From contig NZ_JAIGNS010000001.1 in NCBI RefSeq assembly GCF_019711615.1, forward strand, positions 124,001-188,000: a stretch of DNA of 64,000 nt, read 5' to 3'. Origin of the DNA: Qipengyuania intermedia (GTDB taxonomy: Bacteria; Pseudomonadota; Alphaproteobacteria; Sphingomonadales; Sphingomonadaceae). The translations under genes and the position numbers were made by a program. Numbering within the stretch: the first letter of the stretch is position 1; each line of letters begins with the position of its first letter. Positions 28,497 to 36,600 of the stretch are shown one piece after another. A model generated the notes under the pieces. It ran no database searches and was not told where the DNA came from. It saw only the letters and a program-made list of their open reading frames with translations.

Positions 28497-29396
28497 ATGA
28501 TTGAGAACCCCGCAAAGAGCGAAACCGGCGCGGATACGAATGTGACCGACACGAAAAAGGACGAGGAAAGCTGGGGCAGCTTCCTCAAGTTCTGCCTCAA
28601 GCTGGTCCTTGCGGTCCTGCTGTTCCGCACGCTGATCGCCAGCTTCTTCACGATCCCGTCCGAAAGCATGCTTCCGGGCCTCAGGATCGGCGATTACCTC
28701 GTCGCTGCGAAATGGCCTTACGGCTATAACGAAAATTCGCTGCCGCTGGGCCTCCCCGGCCCCAAGGATCGCATTTTCGGCAGCCTGCCCGAGCGGGGCG
28801 ACGTCGTGATCTTCAAGCACCCGGTCGACCGTACCGATTATGTGAAGCGCGCAATCGGCCTGCCCGGCGACACGATTGCGATGCGTGACGGCCAGCTGAT
28901 CCTGAATGGGCAACCGGTCCAGCGTGAAGAGGCGGGTTATGCCGACATCCCGATGAGCTCGAACACCGCCTGTCGTGCGGATGGCGGCGTGGTGATCGAC
29001 AACCTGTGCCGCTATCGCCAGTTCCGCGAGACGCTGCCTTCGGGCAAGAGTTACATGACCATCGATTTCGGCAATGTCGGCGCGCGTCCGCTCAGCGATA
29101 CCAACGGCCAGTTGATGGTCGATGCCAATGGTCGCCCGGTCATGATCGATCCGGACAACACGGCGCCCTTCGTCGTGCCCGCAGGCAAGATCTTCGTCAT
29201 GGGCGACAATCGCGACAATTCGCTCGACAGCCGCTATCCTGCCGTCGGCGGCCAGGGCGTCGGCATCATCGACGAGGAACTGCTCGTCGGGCGCGCTGGC
29301 ATAGTCCTGTGGTCGACCGATGGCAGTGCCGAATGGATGCTGCCCTGGACATGGTTCACGGCTGCACGCTGGGACCGGATTGGAGAAGGCATTTGA
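28497..29396 (+). CDS. lepB: Signal peptidase I
   Basis: LepB cleaves signal peptides of exported proteins on the periplasmic face. ATG at 28497, 8 bases after GGGA, gives 299 residues; 20 earlier codons overlap pgi and are unsupported. There is one N-terminal membrane helix (about 33-52), then the serine nucleophile Ser57 in PSESMLPGL, the general-base Lys117 in DYVKRAIGLPGD, and box E GDNRDNSLDSR. A long insertion (about 135-220) between the lysine box and box E is typical of alphaproteobacterial forms. rnc starts inside its stop (TTGA), followed by era, giving the conserved lepB-rnc-era order. Confidence 0.96.
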   Translation: MIENPAKSETGADTNVTDTKKDEESWGSFLKFCLKLVLAVLLFRTLIASFFTIPSESMLPGLRIGDYLVAAKWPYGYNENSLPLGLPGPKDRIFGSLPERGDVVIFKHPVDRTDYVKRAIGLPGDTIAMRDGQLILNGQPVQREEAGYADIPMSSNTACRADGGVVIDNLCRYRQFRETLPSGKSYMTIDFGNVGARPLSDTNGQLMVDANGRPVMIDPDNTAPFVVPAGKIFVMGDNRDNSLDSRYPAVGGQGVGIIDEELLVGRAGIVLWSTDGSAEWMLPWTWFTAARWDRIGEGI

Positions 29397-30064
29397 GCGG
29401 TCTCGACCCAGAAGCGCGCGCATGGCTCGAAGCGACCGGCTTTTCGGTCGACGACGAAGCGATGTGGCGTGCGGCGTTGACCCACGGCAGCATGGGCGAA
29501 AAGCGCGATTACGAACGCCTCGAATTCCTTGGCGACCGTGTCCTTGGCCTGTCCATTGCGCATTGGCTGTTCGAACAGAGCGAGGCACCCGAAGGCAAGC
29601 TCGCCCAACGCCTAAACGCCATTGTCAGCCGTGAGATGTGCGCGACGATCGCACGAGGGATCGGCCTATCGGACCATATCCGCATTTCGAAGCAGGCACG
29701 TGCGGACGGCGGCAGGGACAGCGACAATATCCTCGGTGATGTGATGGAATCGCTCCTTGGCGCGCAATTCATCGATAACGGGTTCGAGGAAGCGCGAAAG
29801 CTCGTCCACCTTCTGTGGCGCCCGGCCCTCGAAAGCGGCGCTGGTGAAAGCAAGCATCCCAAGAGCGCTTTGCAGGAATGGGCCGCAGGGTGCCGGCGCA
29901 AGCCGCCGGAATACGAGGTCATTGACCGGTCGGGCCCCGATCATGCGGCTAAATTCACCGTCCGCGTGAAAGTCCACAAGGTCGGCGAAGCGGAAGCCAT
30001 AGCCGGCAGCAAGGGCGAAGCCGAAAAGGCCGCCGCAAAAGCATTCATGGAGAAATACGCGTGA
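29393..30064 (+). CDS. rnc: Ribonuclease III
   Basis: RNase III cuts double-stranded RNA in rRNA processing and RNA decay. The start is TTG at 29393, overlapping the lepB stop (TTGA) after GGAGAAGG, giving 223 residues; longer frames upstream are just the lepB sequence in another frame. The signature ERLEFLGDRVLGL supplies Glu44 and Asp48, and DNILGDVMESLLGA supplies Asp116 and Glu119, the full metal site. The C-terminal double-stranded RNA-binding domain is at about 152-222 (PKSALQEWAAG, AKFTVRVKV, GSKGEAEKAAAKAFM). era follows with a GTGA overlap. Confidence 0.96.
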   Translation: MSGLDPEARAWLEATGFSVDDEAMWRAALTHGSMGEKRDYERLEFLGDRVLGLSIAHWLFEQSEAPEGKLAQRLNAIVSREMCATIARGIGLSDHIRISKQARADGGRDSDNILGDVMESLLGAQFIDNGFEEARKLVHLLWRPALESGAGESKHPKSALQEWAAGCRRKPPEYEVIDRSGPDHAAKFTVRVKVHKVGEAEAIAGSKGEAEKAAAKAFMEKYA

Positions 30065-30966
30065 GCGAGACCAGCCAGACCCGCTGCGGCGTCGTCGCCG
30101 TGATCGGCGCCCCCAATGCGGGCAAATCGACCCTCGTGAACCAGCTCGTGGGGCAAAAGGTCGCCATCACCAGCGCCAAGGCGCAGACAACCCGTGCGCG
30201 GATGATGGGCATTGCCCTGCATGACGAGACACAGATGATCCTGGTCGATACGCCCGGTATTTTCGCACCAAAGCGCCGCCTCGACCGCGCGATGGTCAAC
30301 GCCGCCTGGGAAGGCGCGGAGGCCGCCGATGCGATCCTGCTGCTGGTCGATCCGATCAAGCAGCGCCGCCACGAACTCGACCCGCTGATCGAGCAGATCG
30401 CATCGCGTCCGGAGCGCAAGATCCTCGTCCTGAACAAGGTCGACCGCGCGAAGAAGGAGCCGCTGCTGGCGCTGGCTCAGGAGCTAAACGAAAAGGTTCA
30501 GTTCGAGACGGTCTACTTCGTTTCCGCCCTCACCGGCGACGGCGTGCCCGAAATGAAGGCAGCGCTTGCCGATATGATGCCCGAGGGCCCTTGGCATTAT
30601 CCCGAGGACCAGGTCAGCGACGCCAGCGAACGTTTGCTCGCCACCGAGATCACGCGCGAACAGCTGTACCAGCAGCTACACGAGGAGCTCCCCTACGACA
30701 GCGCCGTGCGCCCGGAGAAATACATCCAGCGGCCCGATGGCAGCGTGGAGATCCACCAGCAGATCGTGGTGATGCGCGATAACCAGCGGGCCATCGTTCT
30801 CGGCAAGGGTGGCAGCCGCATCAAGGCGATAGGCCAGGCTGCGCGCGAAGAGCTTTCGGAATTGCTAGGGCAGAAGGTCCATCTCTTCCTGCACGTAAAG
30901 ACCGACGAACGCTGGAGCGAGGACAAGGAAATGTTCGAGGAAATGGGCCTCGACTGGACCCGCTAG
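30061..30966 (+). CDS. era: GTPase Era
   Basis: Era is an essential GTPase that binds the 3' end of 16S rRNA during 30S assembly. The 301 residues contain G1 GAPNAGKS (16-23), the switch I threonines (KAQTTRARMMG), G3 DTPG, G4 NKVD and G5 SALTG, then the KH domain with the KH loop VLGKGGSRIKAIGQAARE. GTG at 30061 overlaps the rnc stop (GTGA), completing the coupled lepB-rnc-era operon. Confidence 0.97.
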   Translation: MSETSQTRCGVVAVIGAPNAGKSTLVNQLVGQKVAITSAKAQTTRARMMGIALHDETQMILVDTPGIFAPKRRLDRAMVNAAWEGAEAADAILLLVDPIKQRRHELDPLIEQIASRPERKILVLNKVDRAKKEPLLALAQELNEKVQFETVYFVSALTGDGVPEMKAALADMMPEGPWHYPEDQVSDASERLLATEITREQLYQQLHEELPYDSAVRPEKYIQRPDGSVEIHQQIVVMRDNQRAIVLGKGGSRIKAIGQAAREELSELLGQKVHLFLHVKTDERWSEDKEMFEEMGLDWTR

Positions 30967-30978
30967 GATGCTTCCCGG

Positions 30979-32232
30979 ATGAACTGGCTCGACATCCTCC
31001 CGCATCTCGGCGCAGCGATCGCCGTCGGGTTGATGATCGGGCTGGAGCGCGGATGGAAGCTGCGTGAAGCCCAGGACGGGCACAGGGTTGCCGGTATCCG
31101 TACCTTCACCCTGCTTGCGCTCGCCGCAGGGCTTTCGGGAGTTCTGTCTGCCATCGCTTACGAAATCGCCGCGGGCGTCCTGCTTGCGGGTGCTGCGGCC
31201 GTTATTGCCATCGGCTATTCGCGTTCGGTGCTGGACAACGGCAAGCCCGATGCGACGTCTGCAGTCGCGGCCATGGTCACGCTTGGGCTCGGGTTCCTGG
31301 CTGGTATCGGCCAAGGGGCACTTGCAGTGGCAGGCGGCGCCCTCGTCACCCTGCTGCTCGCGCTGAGGAACGACGTGCATCGCTGGGTCGGCCTGCTCGA
31401 TGAAGACGATATCAAGGCCTTCGCGCGCTATGCCGTGATCGCCCTTGCGGTGTTTCCGTTCCTGCCGGACGGTCGCTTCGGTCCCTATGATGCGTGGGAG
31501 CCGCGCAATCTCTGGCTGGTGGTCATCATCGTCACGGGCTTTTCCTTTGCCGGTTACGTGGCGAACCGCCTGTTCGGGGCACGGCGCGGCACGATCGCCA
31601 CCGCGGTGATCGGCGGTCTATACAGCTCGACCGCAGTCACCCACTCGTTTTCGCAGAAGATCGGCGCAGGCTCTGGCGGCGGCGCCGAAAACGCCGGTAT
31701 CGCCCTTGCCAGTGCAGTGATGTACCTGCGCGTGATCGTGCTTGTCGGGGTCCTTGCCACAAGCCTGCTTCCGCATTTCGTGATCGTTGTCGCACCTGCC
31801 CTGCTGGTCGGCTTTGCCGTGGCCTGGCGTCTTTACCGCAATGCTCCGTCGACGACCGGCCCCGCCCCGCCGGGTAATCCGATCGCATTGCTGCCTGCCC
31901 TGACGTTCGTCACCTTCGTTGCCGTTGCCGCCGTTGCAGCGCGATGGGCGCAGGAGGAGTTCGGCGAACAGGGAATAGCGATCTTGCTGCTGCTCATGGG
32001 CAGCATGGACGTGGACGCGGCAATCGTGACTGCAGGCGGCTTGGAACCCGGCACGATCGCTCCCCAGCTGGCCGCCCTGGCAGTCGCCGGGACAATCCTC
32101 GCCAACATGTCGGTGAAGCTGGGCGTGACGCTTGTGTACGGCAAACGGCAAGCCCGCCCGGCTGCATGGGCGCTGGGGGCAAGCATGGTCGCCTTGGCGG
32201 CCAGTCTCGTAGTCGGATATCTCCGGCTCTAG
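30979..32232 (+). CDS. MgtC/SapB-N and DUF4010 membrane protein
   Basis: A 417-residue protein with about eleven to twelve hydrophobic segments. The N-terminal third resembles MgtC/SapB (GLMIGLERGWKLRE, GIRTFTLLALAAGLSGVLSA, ATSAVAAMVTLGLGFLAG). The rest matches DUF4010 (GLYSSTAVTHSFSQK, MGSMDVDAAIVTAGGL, NMSVKLGVTL). Function is unknown; MgtC domains elsewhere modulate F-ATPase or magnesium stress. It starts 12 bp after era, on the same strand, and is convergent with the small HTH-like gene (10-bp gap). Confidence 0.85.
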   Translation: MNWLDILPHLGAAIAVGLMIGLERGWKLREAQDGHRVAGIRTFTLLALAAGLSGVLSAIAYEIAAGVLLAGAAAVIAIGYSRSVLDNGKPDATSAVAAMVTLGLGFLAGIGQGALAVAGGALVTLLLALRNDVHRWVGLLDEDDIKAFARYAVIALAVFPFLPDGRFGPYDAWEPRNLWLVVIIVTGFSFAGYVANRLFGARRGTIATAVIGGLYSSTAVTHSFSQKIGAGSGGGAENAGIALASAVMYLRVIVLVGVLATSLLPHFVIVVAPALLVGFAVAWRLYRNAPSTTGPAPPGNPIALLPALTFVTFVAVAAVAARWAQEEFGEQGIAILLLLMGSMDVDAAIVTAGGLEPGTIAPQLAALAVAGTILANMSVKLGVTLVYGKRQARPAAWALGASMVALAASLVVGYLRL

Positions 32233-32242
32233 TCGAGAAACG

Positions 32243-32425
32243 TCAGCGCTTTTTCGCGACCTTGATCTTGTTCTTCTTCGCGAAGTCCTTGGTGGATTCC
32301 TCGCTGCGCCCCAGAGCCTTTGCGATCTGCTTCAGCCCCTGCCCCTTGGCAGCGAGGGTGCGGAGTTGCCCCGCCTCCTCGCCCGTCCATGGTTGCTTGT
32401 GACGCTCGAAGCGTTCCTTCCCCAT
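32243..32425 (-). CDS. Small HTH-like protein translationally coupled to topA
   Basis: A 60-residue basic protein (MGKERFERHKQPWTGEEAGQLRTL...) with a tryptophan-led first helix followed by GLKQIAKALGRSEESTKDFAKKNKIKV. This reads as a small helix-turn-helix of SANT/GcrA flavour (IAKALGRS as the turn). Its ATG at 32425 shares one base with the topA stop (TGATG), so it is the second gene of a topA operon. Too short for confident family assignment; a DNA-binding or nucleoid role is inferred from fold character and pI only. Confidence 0.65.
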   Translation of the reverse strand: MGKERFERHKQPWTGEEAGQLRTLAAKGQGLKQIAKALGRSEESTKDFAKKNKIKVAKKR

Positions 32426-34971
32426 CAGTCGGCCTTCTTCTTCGCCGCCGCCTTCTTCTTCGGAGCAGCCTTCTTCTTGGCCGGAGCCTTGCGCTTTTTC
32501 TTGGCCGGTCCCTTGGCGGCGCGCGCATCGATCAGTTCGATGGCCTGTGCCTCGGTCACGTCCTCGGGCTTCATGTCCTTAGGGATCGTGGCGTTGGTCG
32601 TGCCGTCGGTGACGTAGGGCCCATAGCGGCCCGGCATGACCTTCATCTCGCCGCCGCTGGTGGGATGTTCGCCCAGTGTCTTAATCGGTTCGGCCTTACC
32701 ACGTCCGCCGCCCTTGCGGTTGGCTGCCTGGGCAAGGATGTCGACGGCGCGGTTCATGCCGACCTCGAACACTTCGCGCGTGTTCTGCAGCTTTCCGTAT
32801 TTGCCGTCATGCCGCAGGTACGGGCCGTAGCGCCCGATTGCCGCCTCGATTTCCTTGCCGGTTTCCGGATGCGCCCCGACAATGCGCGGAAGGCTCAATA
32901 GTTTGAGCGCCCATTCGAGATCGAAATCGTCGAGATCCTTGGGGATGCTGGCCCGCTTGGCGTCCTTGCCCTCGCCCAGCTGGACATAGGGGCCAAAGCG
33001 GCCGGTCTTGCGCTCTACCGGAAGGCCCGTGTCCGGGTCTTCGCCCATGACGCCGTCATTGGCCGCGTCGTCACCCTCGCTGCCAGGCTTGGCGAACTGG
33101 CGGGTGAATGTGCACTCGGGATAGTTGGCGCAGGCAACGAATGCACCGAAGCGACCACCGCGCAGCGCCAGGCGACCACCTTCGCGGCCCTCGGTCTCGC
33201 ACAGCGGGCAATGGCGCGGATCCTTGCCATCGGCGCGTTCGGGGAAGAGATAGTCGGACAGGAATTCGTCCAGCACCTCGGTCACTTCCGAGGGTTTCTT
33301 CTCCATGATCTCTTCGGTCTTGGGTTTGAAGTCCTTCCAGAATTCGGCCAGCAAGGCCTTCCATTCCTCTTCGCCAGCGGAAACTTCGTCGAGCTCGTCT
33401 TCCATGCCGGCGGTGAATTCGAACGCCACGTAGCGCTCGAAGAACCGTTCGAGAAATGCTGTCAAGAGGCGACCCGATTCCTCTGCAAAGAAACGGTTTT
33501 TTTCCATGCGGACATAGTTACGATCGCGCAGCGTCTGGATCGTGCTGGCATAGGTCGACGGGCGGCCGATGCCGAGCTCTTCCAGCTTCTTGACCAGGCT
33601 CGCTTCCGAATAGCGCGGCGGTGGCTGGGTGAAGTGCTGGTTCGCCTCGACCGCCTTCTTTGCCGGGGCATCGCCCTTGCTCATATTCGGCAGCAGGCCG
33701 TCCTCGTCATCGTCCCCGCTATCGTCGCGACCTTCCTGGTACACGGCGAAGAAGCCCGGGAATTTCACGACCTGGCCGGTCGCACGCAATTCGTGCTGGC
33801 CGGTCCCGTCGCGCAGCGTCACTGTAGTGCGCTCAAGCTGGGCGGCGGCCATCTGGCTGGCCATCGCGCGCTTGAAGATCAGGTCGTAGAGCTTGCCCTC
33901 GTCGCCCGATCCTGCACGGTCTCGCTTGAAATCAGTCGGGCGGATCGCCTCGTGCGCTTCCTGCGCATTCTTGGCCTTGCTCGAATAGAAGCGCGGCTTG
34001 TCGGGAATGTAATAGGCATCGTAGCGATCGGCGATGGCCTTGCGGCAGGCGTCGATCGCGCTGCCGTCCATCTGCACGCCGTCGGTACGCATGTATGTGA
34101 TCGCACCCGCCTCGTAGAGCGACTGGGCGCACCGCATCGTGTGGCTGGCCGAAAAGCCGAGCTTGCGGGCTGCTTCTTGCTGCAACGTGGAGGTCGTGAA
34201 CGGCGGCGCAGGATTGCGCTTGAGCGGCTTGGTCTCGATATCCTCGATGGTGAAACGCGCATCCTGGACCGCCTTTTGCGCGGCCTTGGCGCTGCCTTCA
34301 TTGCCGAGCGTCAGCTTGTCGAGCTTCTTGCCGTCGAACTTGACCAGGCGCGCGTCGAATTCCGTCCCGTCCTGTTCCAGCTTGGCGATGATCGACCAAT
34401 ATTCGTCGGCCTTGAAATGCTCGATCTCGATCTCGCGATCGACGATGATGCGCAGCGCAACAGACTGCACGCGGCCGGCGCTTTTCGCACCGGGCAGGCG
34501 GCGCCACAGCACCGGGCTGAGCGTGAAGCCATAAAGATAGTCGAGCGCGCGGCGAGCAAGGTATGCATCGATCAGCGGCTGGTCGAGCTCGCGCGGGGCC
34601 TTCATCGCATCGGTGACGGCCTGCTTGGTGATGGCGTTAAAGGTGACGCGGTCGACCTTCTCCGGCAGCGCCTTGCGCTTGGCCAGCAGTTCGCGGACGT
34701 GCCAGCTGATGGCTTCCCCTTCGCGGTCGGGGTCGGTCGCGAGAACGAGGCGGTCGGCCTGCTTGGCCGCATCGCTGATTTCCTTGAAGCGCTTCTGCTT
34801 GTCGCGATAGAGCTCCCAGTCCATCGCGAAATCCTCATCCGGGCGCACGCTGCCATCCTTGGGCGGCAGGTCGCGGACATGGCCGTATGAGGCGAGGACC
34901 TTGAAGTCCTTGCCGAGATATTTCTCGATGGTTTTCGCCTTTGCGGGCGACTCTACGATTACGAGTTGCAT
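32425..34971 (-). CDS. topA: DNA topoisomerase I
   Basis: TopA relaxes negative supercoils. It has 848 residues: a TOPRIM domain (VIVESPAKAKTIEKYLG at the start; acidic triad region DPDREGEAI), the core with active-site Tyr293 in ITYMRTDG, a four-cysteine zinc motif (CPLCETEG...CANYPEC) and further C-terminal repeat domains (RFGPYVQLGEG, RYGPYLRHDG, RYGPYVTDG). The last 30 residues are an alanine/lysine tail made of KKK and KKKA units, histone-H1-like, which probably binds DNA nonspecifically. Upstream lies a 26-base alternating purine-pyrimidine tract (35004-35029), potentially supercoil-sensitive. The small HTH-like gene follows by TGATG. Confidence 0.97.
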   Translation of the reverse strand: MQLVIVESPAKAKTIEKYLGKDFKVLASYGHVRDLPPKDGSVRPDEDFAMDWELYRDKQKRFKEISDAAKQADRLVLATDPDREGEAISWHVRELLAKRKALPEKVDRVTFNAITKQAVTDAMKAPRELDQPLIDAYLARRALDYLYGFTLSPVLWRRLPGAKSAGRVQSVALRIIVDREIEIEHFKADEYWSIIAKLEQDGTEFDARLVKFDGKKLDKLTLGNEGSAKAAQKAVQDARFTIEDIETKPLKRNPAPPFTTSTLQQEAARKLGFSASHTMRCAQSLYEAGAITYMRTDGVQMDGSAIDACRKAIADRYDAYYIPDKPRFYSSKAKNAQEAHEAIRPTDFKRDRAGSGDEGKLYDLIFKRAMASQMAAAQLERTTVTLRDGTGQHELRATGQVVKFPGFFAVYQEGRDDSGDDDEDGLLPNMSKGDAPAKKAVEANQHFTQPPPRYSEASLVKKLEELGIGRPSTYASTIQTLRDRNYVRMEKNRFFAEESGRLLTAFLERFFERYVAFEFTAGMEDELDEVSAGEEEWKALLAEFWKDFKPKTEEIMEKKPSEVTEVLDEFLSDYLFPERADGKDPRHCPLCETEGREGGRLALRGGRFGAFVACANYPECTFTRQFAKPGSEGDDAANDGVMGEDPDTGLPVERKTGRFGPYVQLGEGKDAKRASIPKDLDDFDLEWALKLLSLPRIVGAHPETGKEIEAAIGRYGPYLRHDGKYGKLQNTREVFEVGMNRAVDILAQAANRKGGGRGKAEPIKTLGEHPTSGGEMKVMPGRYGPYVTDGTTNATIPKDMKPEDVTEAQAIELIDARAAKGPAKKKRKAPAKKKAAPKKKAAAKKKAD

Positions 34972-35003
34972 TGTGGTCTGGGACGTCCCTGAAGTTTGGG
35001 CCT

Positions 35004-35029
35004 TACGTGTGTACGTGCGTATACGCGCG
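35004..35029. promoter_or_regulatory. Alternating purine-pyrimidine (Z-DNA-prone) tract upstream of topA
   Basis: 26 consecutive bases alternate strictly between pyrimidine and purine, mixing TG/CA, CG and TA steps, and include the 10-bp palindrome GCGTATACGC. It lies 33-58 bases upstream of the topA ATG, where promoter or leader sequence is expected. Such tracts can flip to Z-DNA under negative supercoiling, which is what TopA removes. The structure is seen; the regulatory role is inference. Confidence 0.5.
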
Positions 35030-35092
35030 AAAATGGGGTTCGGGTTGGAGGGGCGTCAAGCGAGTTTGTTGCGGGTGAAATTGCGGGTGGCC

Positions 35093-35119
35093 GCCAACGA
35101 CCCGATTGCGGTCGTTGGC
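35093..35119 (-). terminator. Stem-loop immediately after the unknown low-GC gene
   Basis: GCCAACGACC (35093-35102) and GGTCGTTGGC (35110-35119) form a perfect 10-bp stem with a 7-base loop, touching the TGA stop of the gene at 35120. No T-run follows, so it may be a terminator lacking a U-tract or a 3'-end stabiliser. Confidence 0.55.
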
Positions 35120-35485
35120 TCAGGCGGTTCGCGACTTCAGAATGCATTCTCGAACTGCCGCATAGAACGACACCGGTTCGCTATCTTCAGTACGCCACGT
35201 TAGATCGTCATTTGTGAAGTTGCCTAACTGCAAGACCAAGTCGTCAATTGTCTCGACCCAACGGTCGCCATTAGCGACATGCTGCCCTTGATCGTTTCGG
35301 AAATCGAGCTTCCAGCCGCCAGGCATCTCTTTATAGAACGTGATGGTGATTTGCGACCCATTGCCGTCTACTTTCGCCGTAAATGTCCGTGTCCACATCA
35401 TCATCGATCCAACTGTTACACCAGCGACGAGTTCGCTGAAGGCTTCGCGGATTACAACGTCCGCTTCCCGCTCAGTAGCGGACAT
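35120..35485 (-). CDS. Unknown 121-residue protein coupled to dprA
   Basis: I recognise no family. The ATG at 35485 shares a base with the dprA stop (TGATG), and a strong stem-loop touches its stop codon, so it behaves like a real terminal gene of the plsY-dprA operon. The protein looks soluble: a short helix (READVVIREAFSELVAG), then several beta-strand-like segments (TRTFTAKVDGNGSQITITFYKEMPGGWKLDFRND), ending in a charged helix. Base composition is near 50% GC by eye, clearly lower than its neighbours, suggesting recent acquisition or relaxed selection. Confidence 0.6.
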   Translation of the reverse strand: MSATEREADVVIREAFSELVAGVTVGSMMMWTRTFTAKVDGNGSQITITFYKEMPGGWKLDFRNDQGQHVANGDRWVETIDDLVLQLGNFTNDDLTWRTEDSEPVSFYAAVRECILKSRTA

Positions 35486-36600
35486 CAGGACAAACTCACC
35501 CGTCCCGCCGCATGTCGCTCCAGCCGCCCAGCAATCTCCAGCTCCAACAACGCTAGCTGCACCGCCGCCGCGCTTTCGCCTGACTGACGAATAAGTTCGT
35601 CGATAGCGACCGGCGCGGTTGTCAGGAGCGAGGCGATGTCGGCGGGTTCGGCCCCAGCCATCTCGGCCGGTTCGAAATCGAAGGGCGATACCGGCTCGCG
35701 AAAGGTCGAGCGCGGGCTGCCATCGAAGCCGGTGAGCAGTTCCACCACATCCTCAGGCGATTGCACCAGCACCGCGCCTTCACGGATGAGATGGTTGCAG
35801 CCGTGGCTGCGCGCTTCGAGCGGGCTGCCCGGAATCGCCATGACCTCGCGCCCTGCCTCGCCTGCCAGACGTGCGGTGATGAGGCTGCCGGACTTGACCG
35901 CCGCCTCTACTACCAGCGTCCCGCTCGCCAGCCCTGCGATGATGCGGTTGCGGCTGGGAAAGTGGCTGCCGCGAGGTTCGGTGCCGGGCGGCTGTTCTGC
36001 GATCAGCAAGCCCTCGGAGGCGATACGCTCCTGCAGGTCGGTGTGCTGCGGCGGGTAGGCGATGTCGATCCCACTTGCGATGACGCCGATGGTGCTTGGA
36101 AACGAGCCCTCGTGCGCCGCGCCGTCGATGCCGCGTGCAAGGCCCGACACAACCGTAAAGCCCGCCTCTGCCAGGCCCTGCCCGAACTCTCGCGCCAGCT
36201 TGACCGCAGCGGCGCTGGCGTTGCGCGCGCCGACCATGGCGACGCAGGGCTTCGCCGCCAGCGAGAGGTCGCCGCGATAAGTGATGATCGGCGGCGCCCC
36301 GTCGATTTCTGCAAGCAGGGCCGGATAATCCGGCTGGTCGTGGAAGAGATATTTCGCGCCCGCCGCGCGTACGCCCTCCACCTCGCGCTCGATCCGGTCC
36401 TGCGGCGCGGCGCGATATTGCCTGCCGCCCTTCTTCCCAAAGTCGGGCAGAGCCTCCAGCGCAGCAACCGCATTGCCATAGCGCGCCAGCAGCATGGCGT
36501 AGCTGACAGGTCCGATATTGGGCGAGCGCAGCAATCGGATGCGCGCGAAGGCTTCGGGCTGCGACAGAGGCGCAGCTTGCGGACGGACCGCCTCGTTCAC
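35485..36600 (-). CDS. dprA: DNA-processing protein DprA
   Basis: DprA binds incoming single-stranded DNA and loads RecA during natural transformation. The 371-residue protein has an N-terminal SAM-like helical region (RIRLLRSPNIGPVSYAMLLARYG), the Rossmann-like core with MVGARNAS, SGLARGIDGAAHEG, VIASGIDIAYPPQH and FPSRNRIIAGLASGTLVVEA. A C-terminal winged-helix-like domain follows (about 300-370, ASLLTTAPVAIDELIRQSGESAAAVQLALLELEIAGRLE). GTG at 36600 overlaps the plsY stop (GTGA). No other competence genes are in view. Confidence 0.95.
   Translation of the reverse strand: MNEAVRPQAAPLSQPEAFARIRLLRSPNIGPVSYAMLLARYGNAVAALEALPDFGKKGGRQYRAAPQDRIEREVEGVRAAGAKYLFHDQPDYPALLAEIDGAPPIITYRGDLSLAAKPCVAMVGARNASAAAVKLAREFGQGLAEAGFTVVSGLARGIDGAAHEGSFPSTIGVIASGIDIAYPPQHTDLQERIASEGLLIAEQPPGTEPRGSHFPSRNRIIAGLASGTLVVEAAVKSGSLITARLAGEAGREVMAIPGSPLEARSHGCNHLIREGAVLVQSPEDVVELLTGFDGSPRSTFREPVSPFDFEPAEMAGAEPADIASLLTTAPVAIDELIRQSGESAAAVQLALLELEIAGRLERHAAGRVSLS

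Noticed and set aside
32425-32530. Lys/Ala codon repeat considered as a nucleotide repeat or microsatellite
   Set aside because: It is the in-frame lysine-rich tail of TopA, a known protein feature of this family in alphaproteobacteria.
33211-34890. A 559-codon plus-strand frame inside topA
   Set aside because: Antisense shadow of topA without protein-like features.
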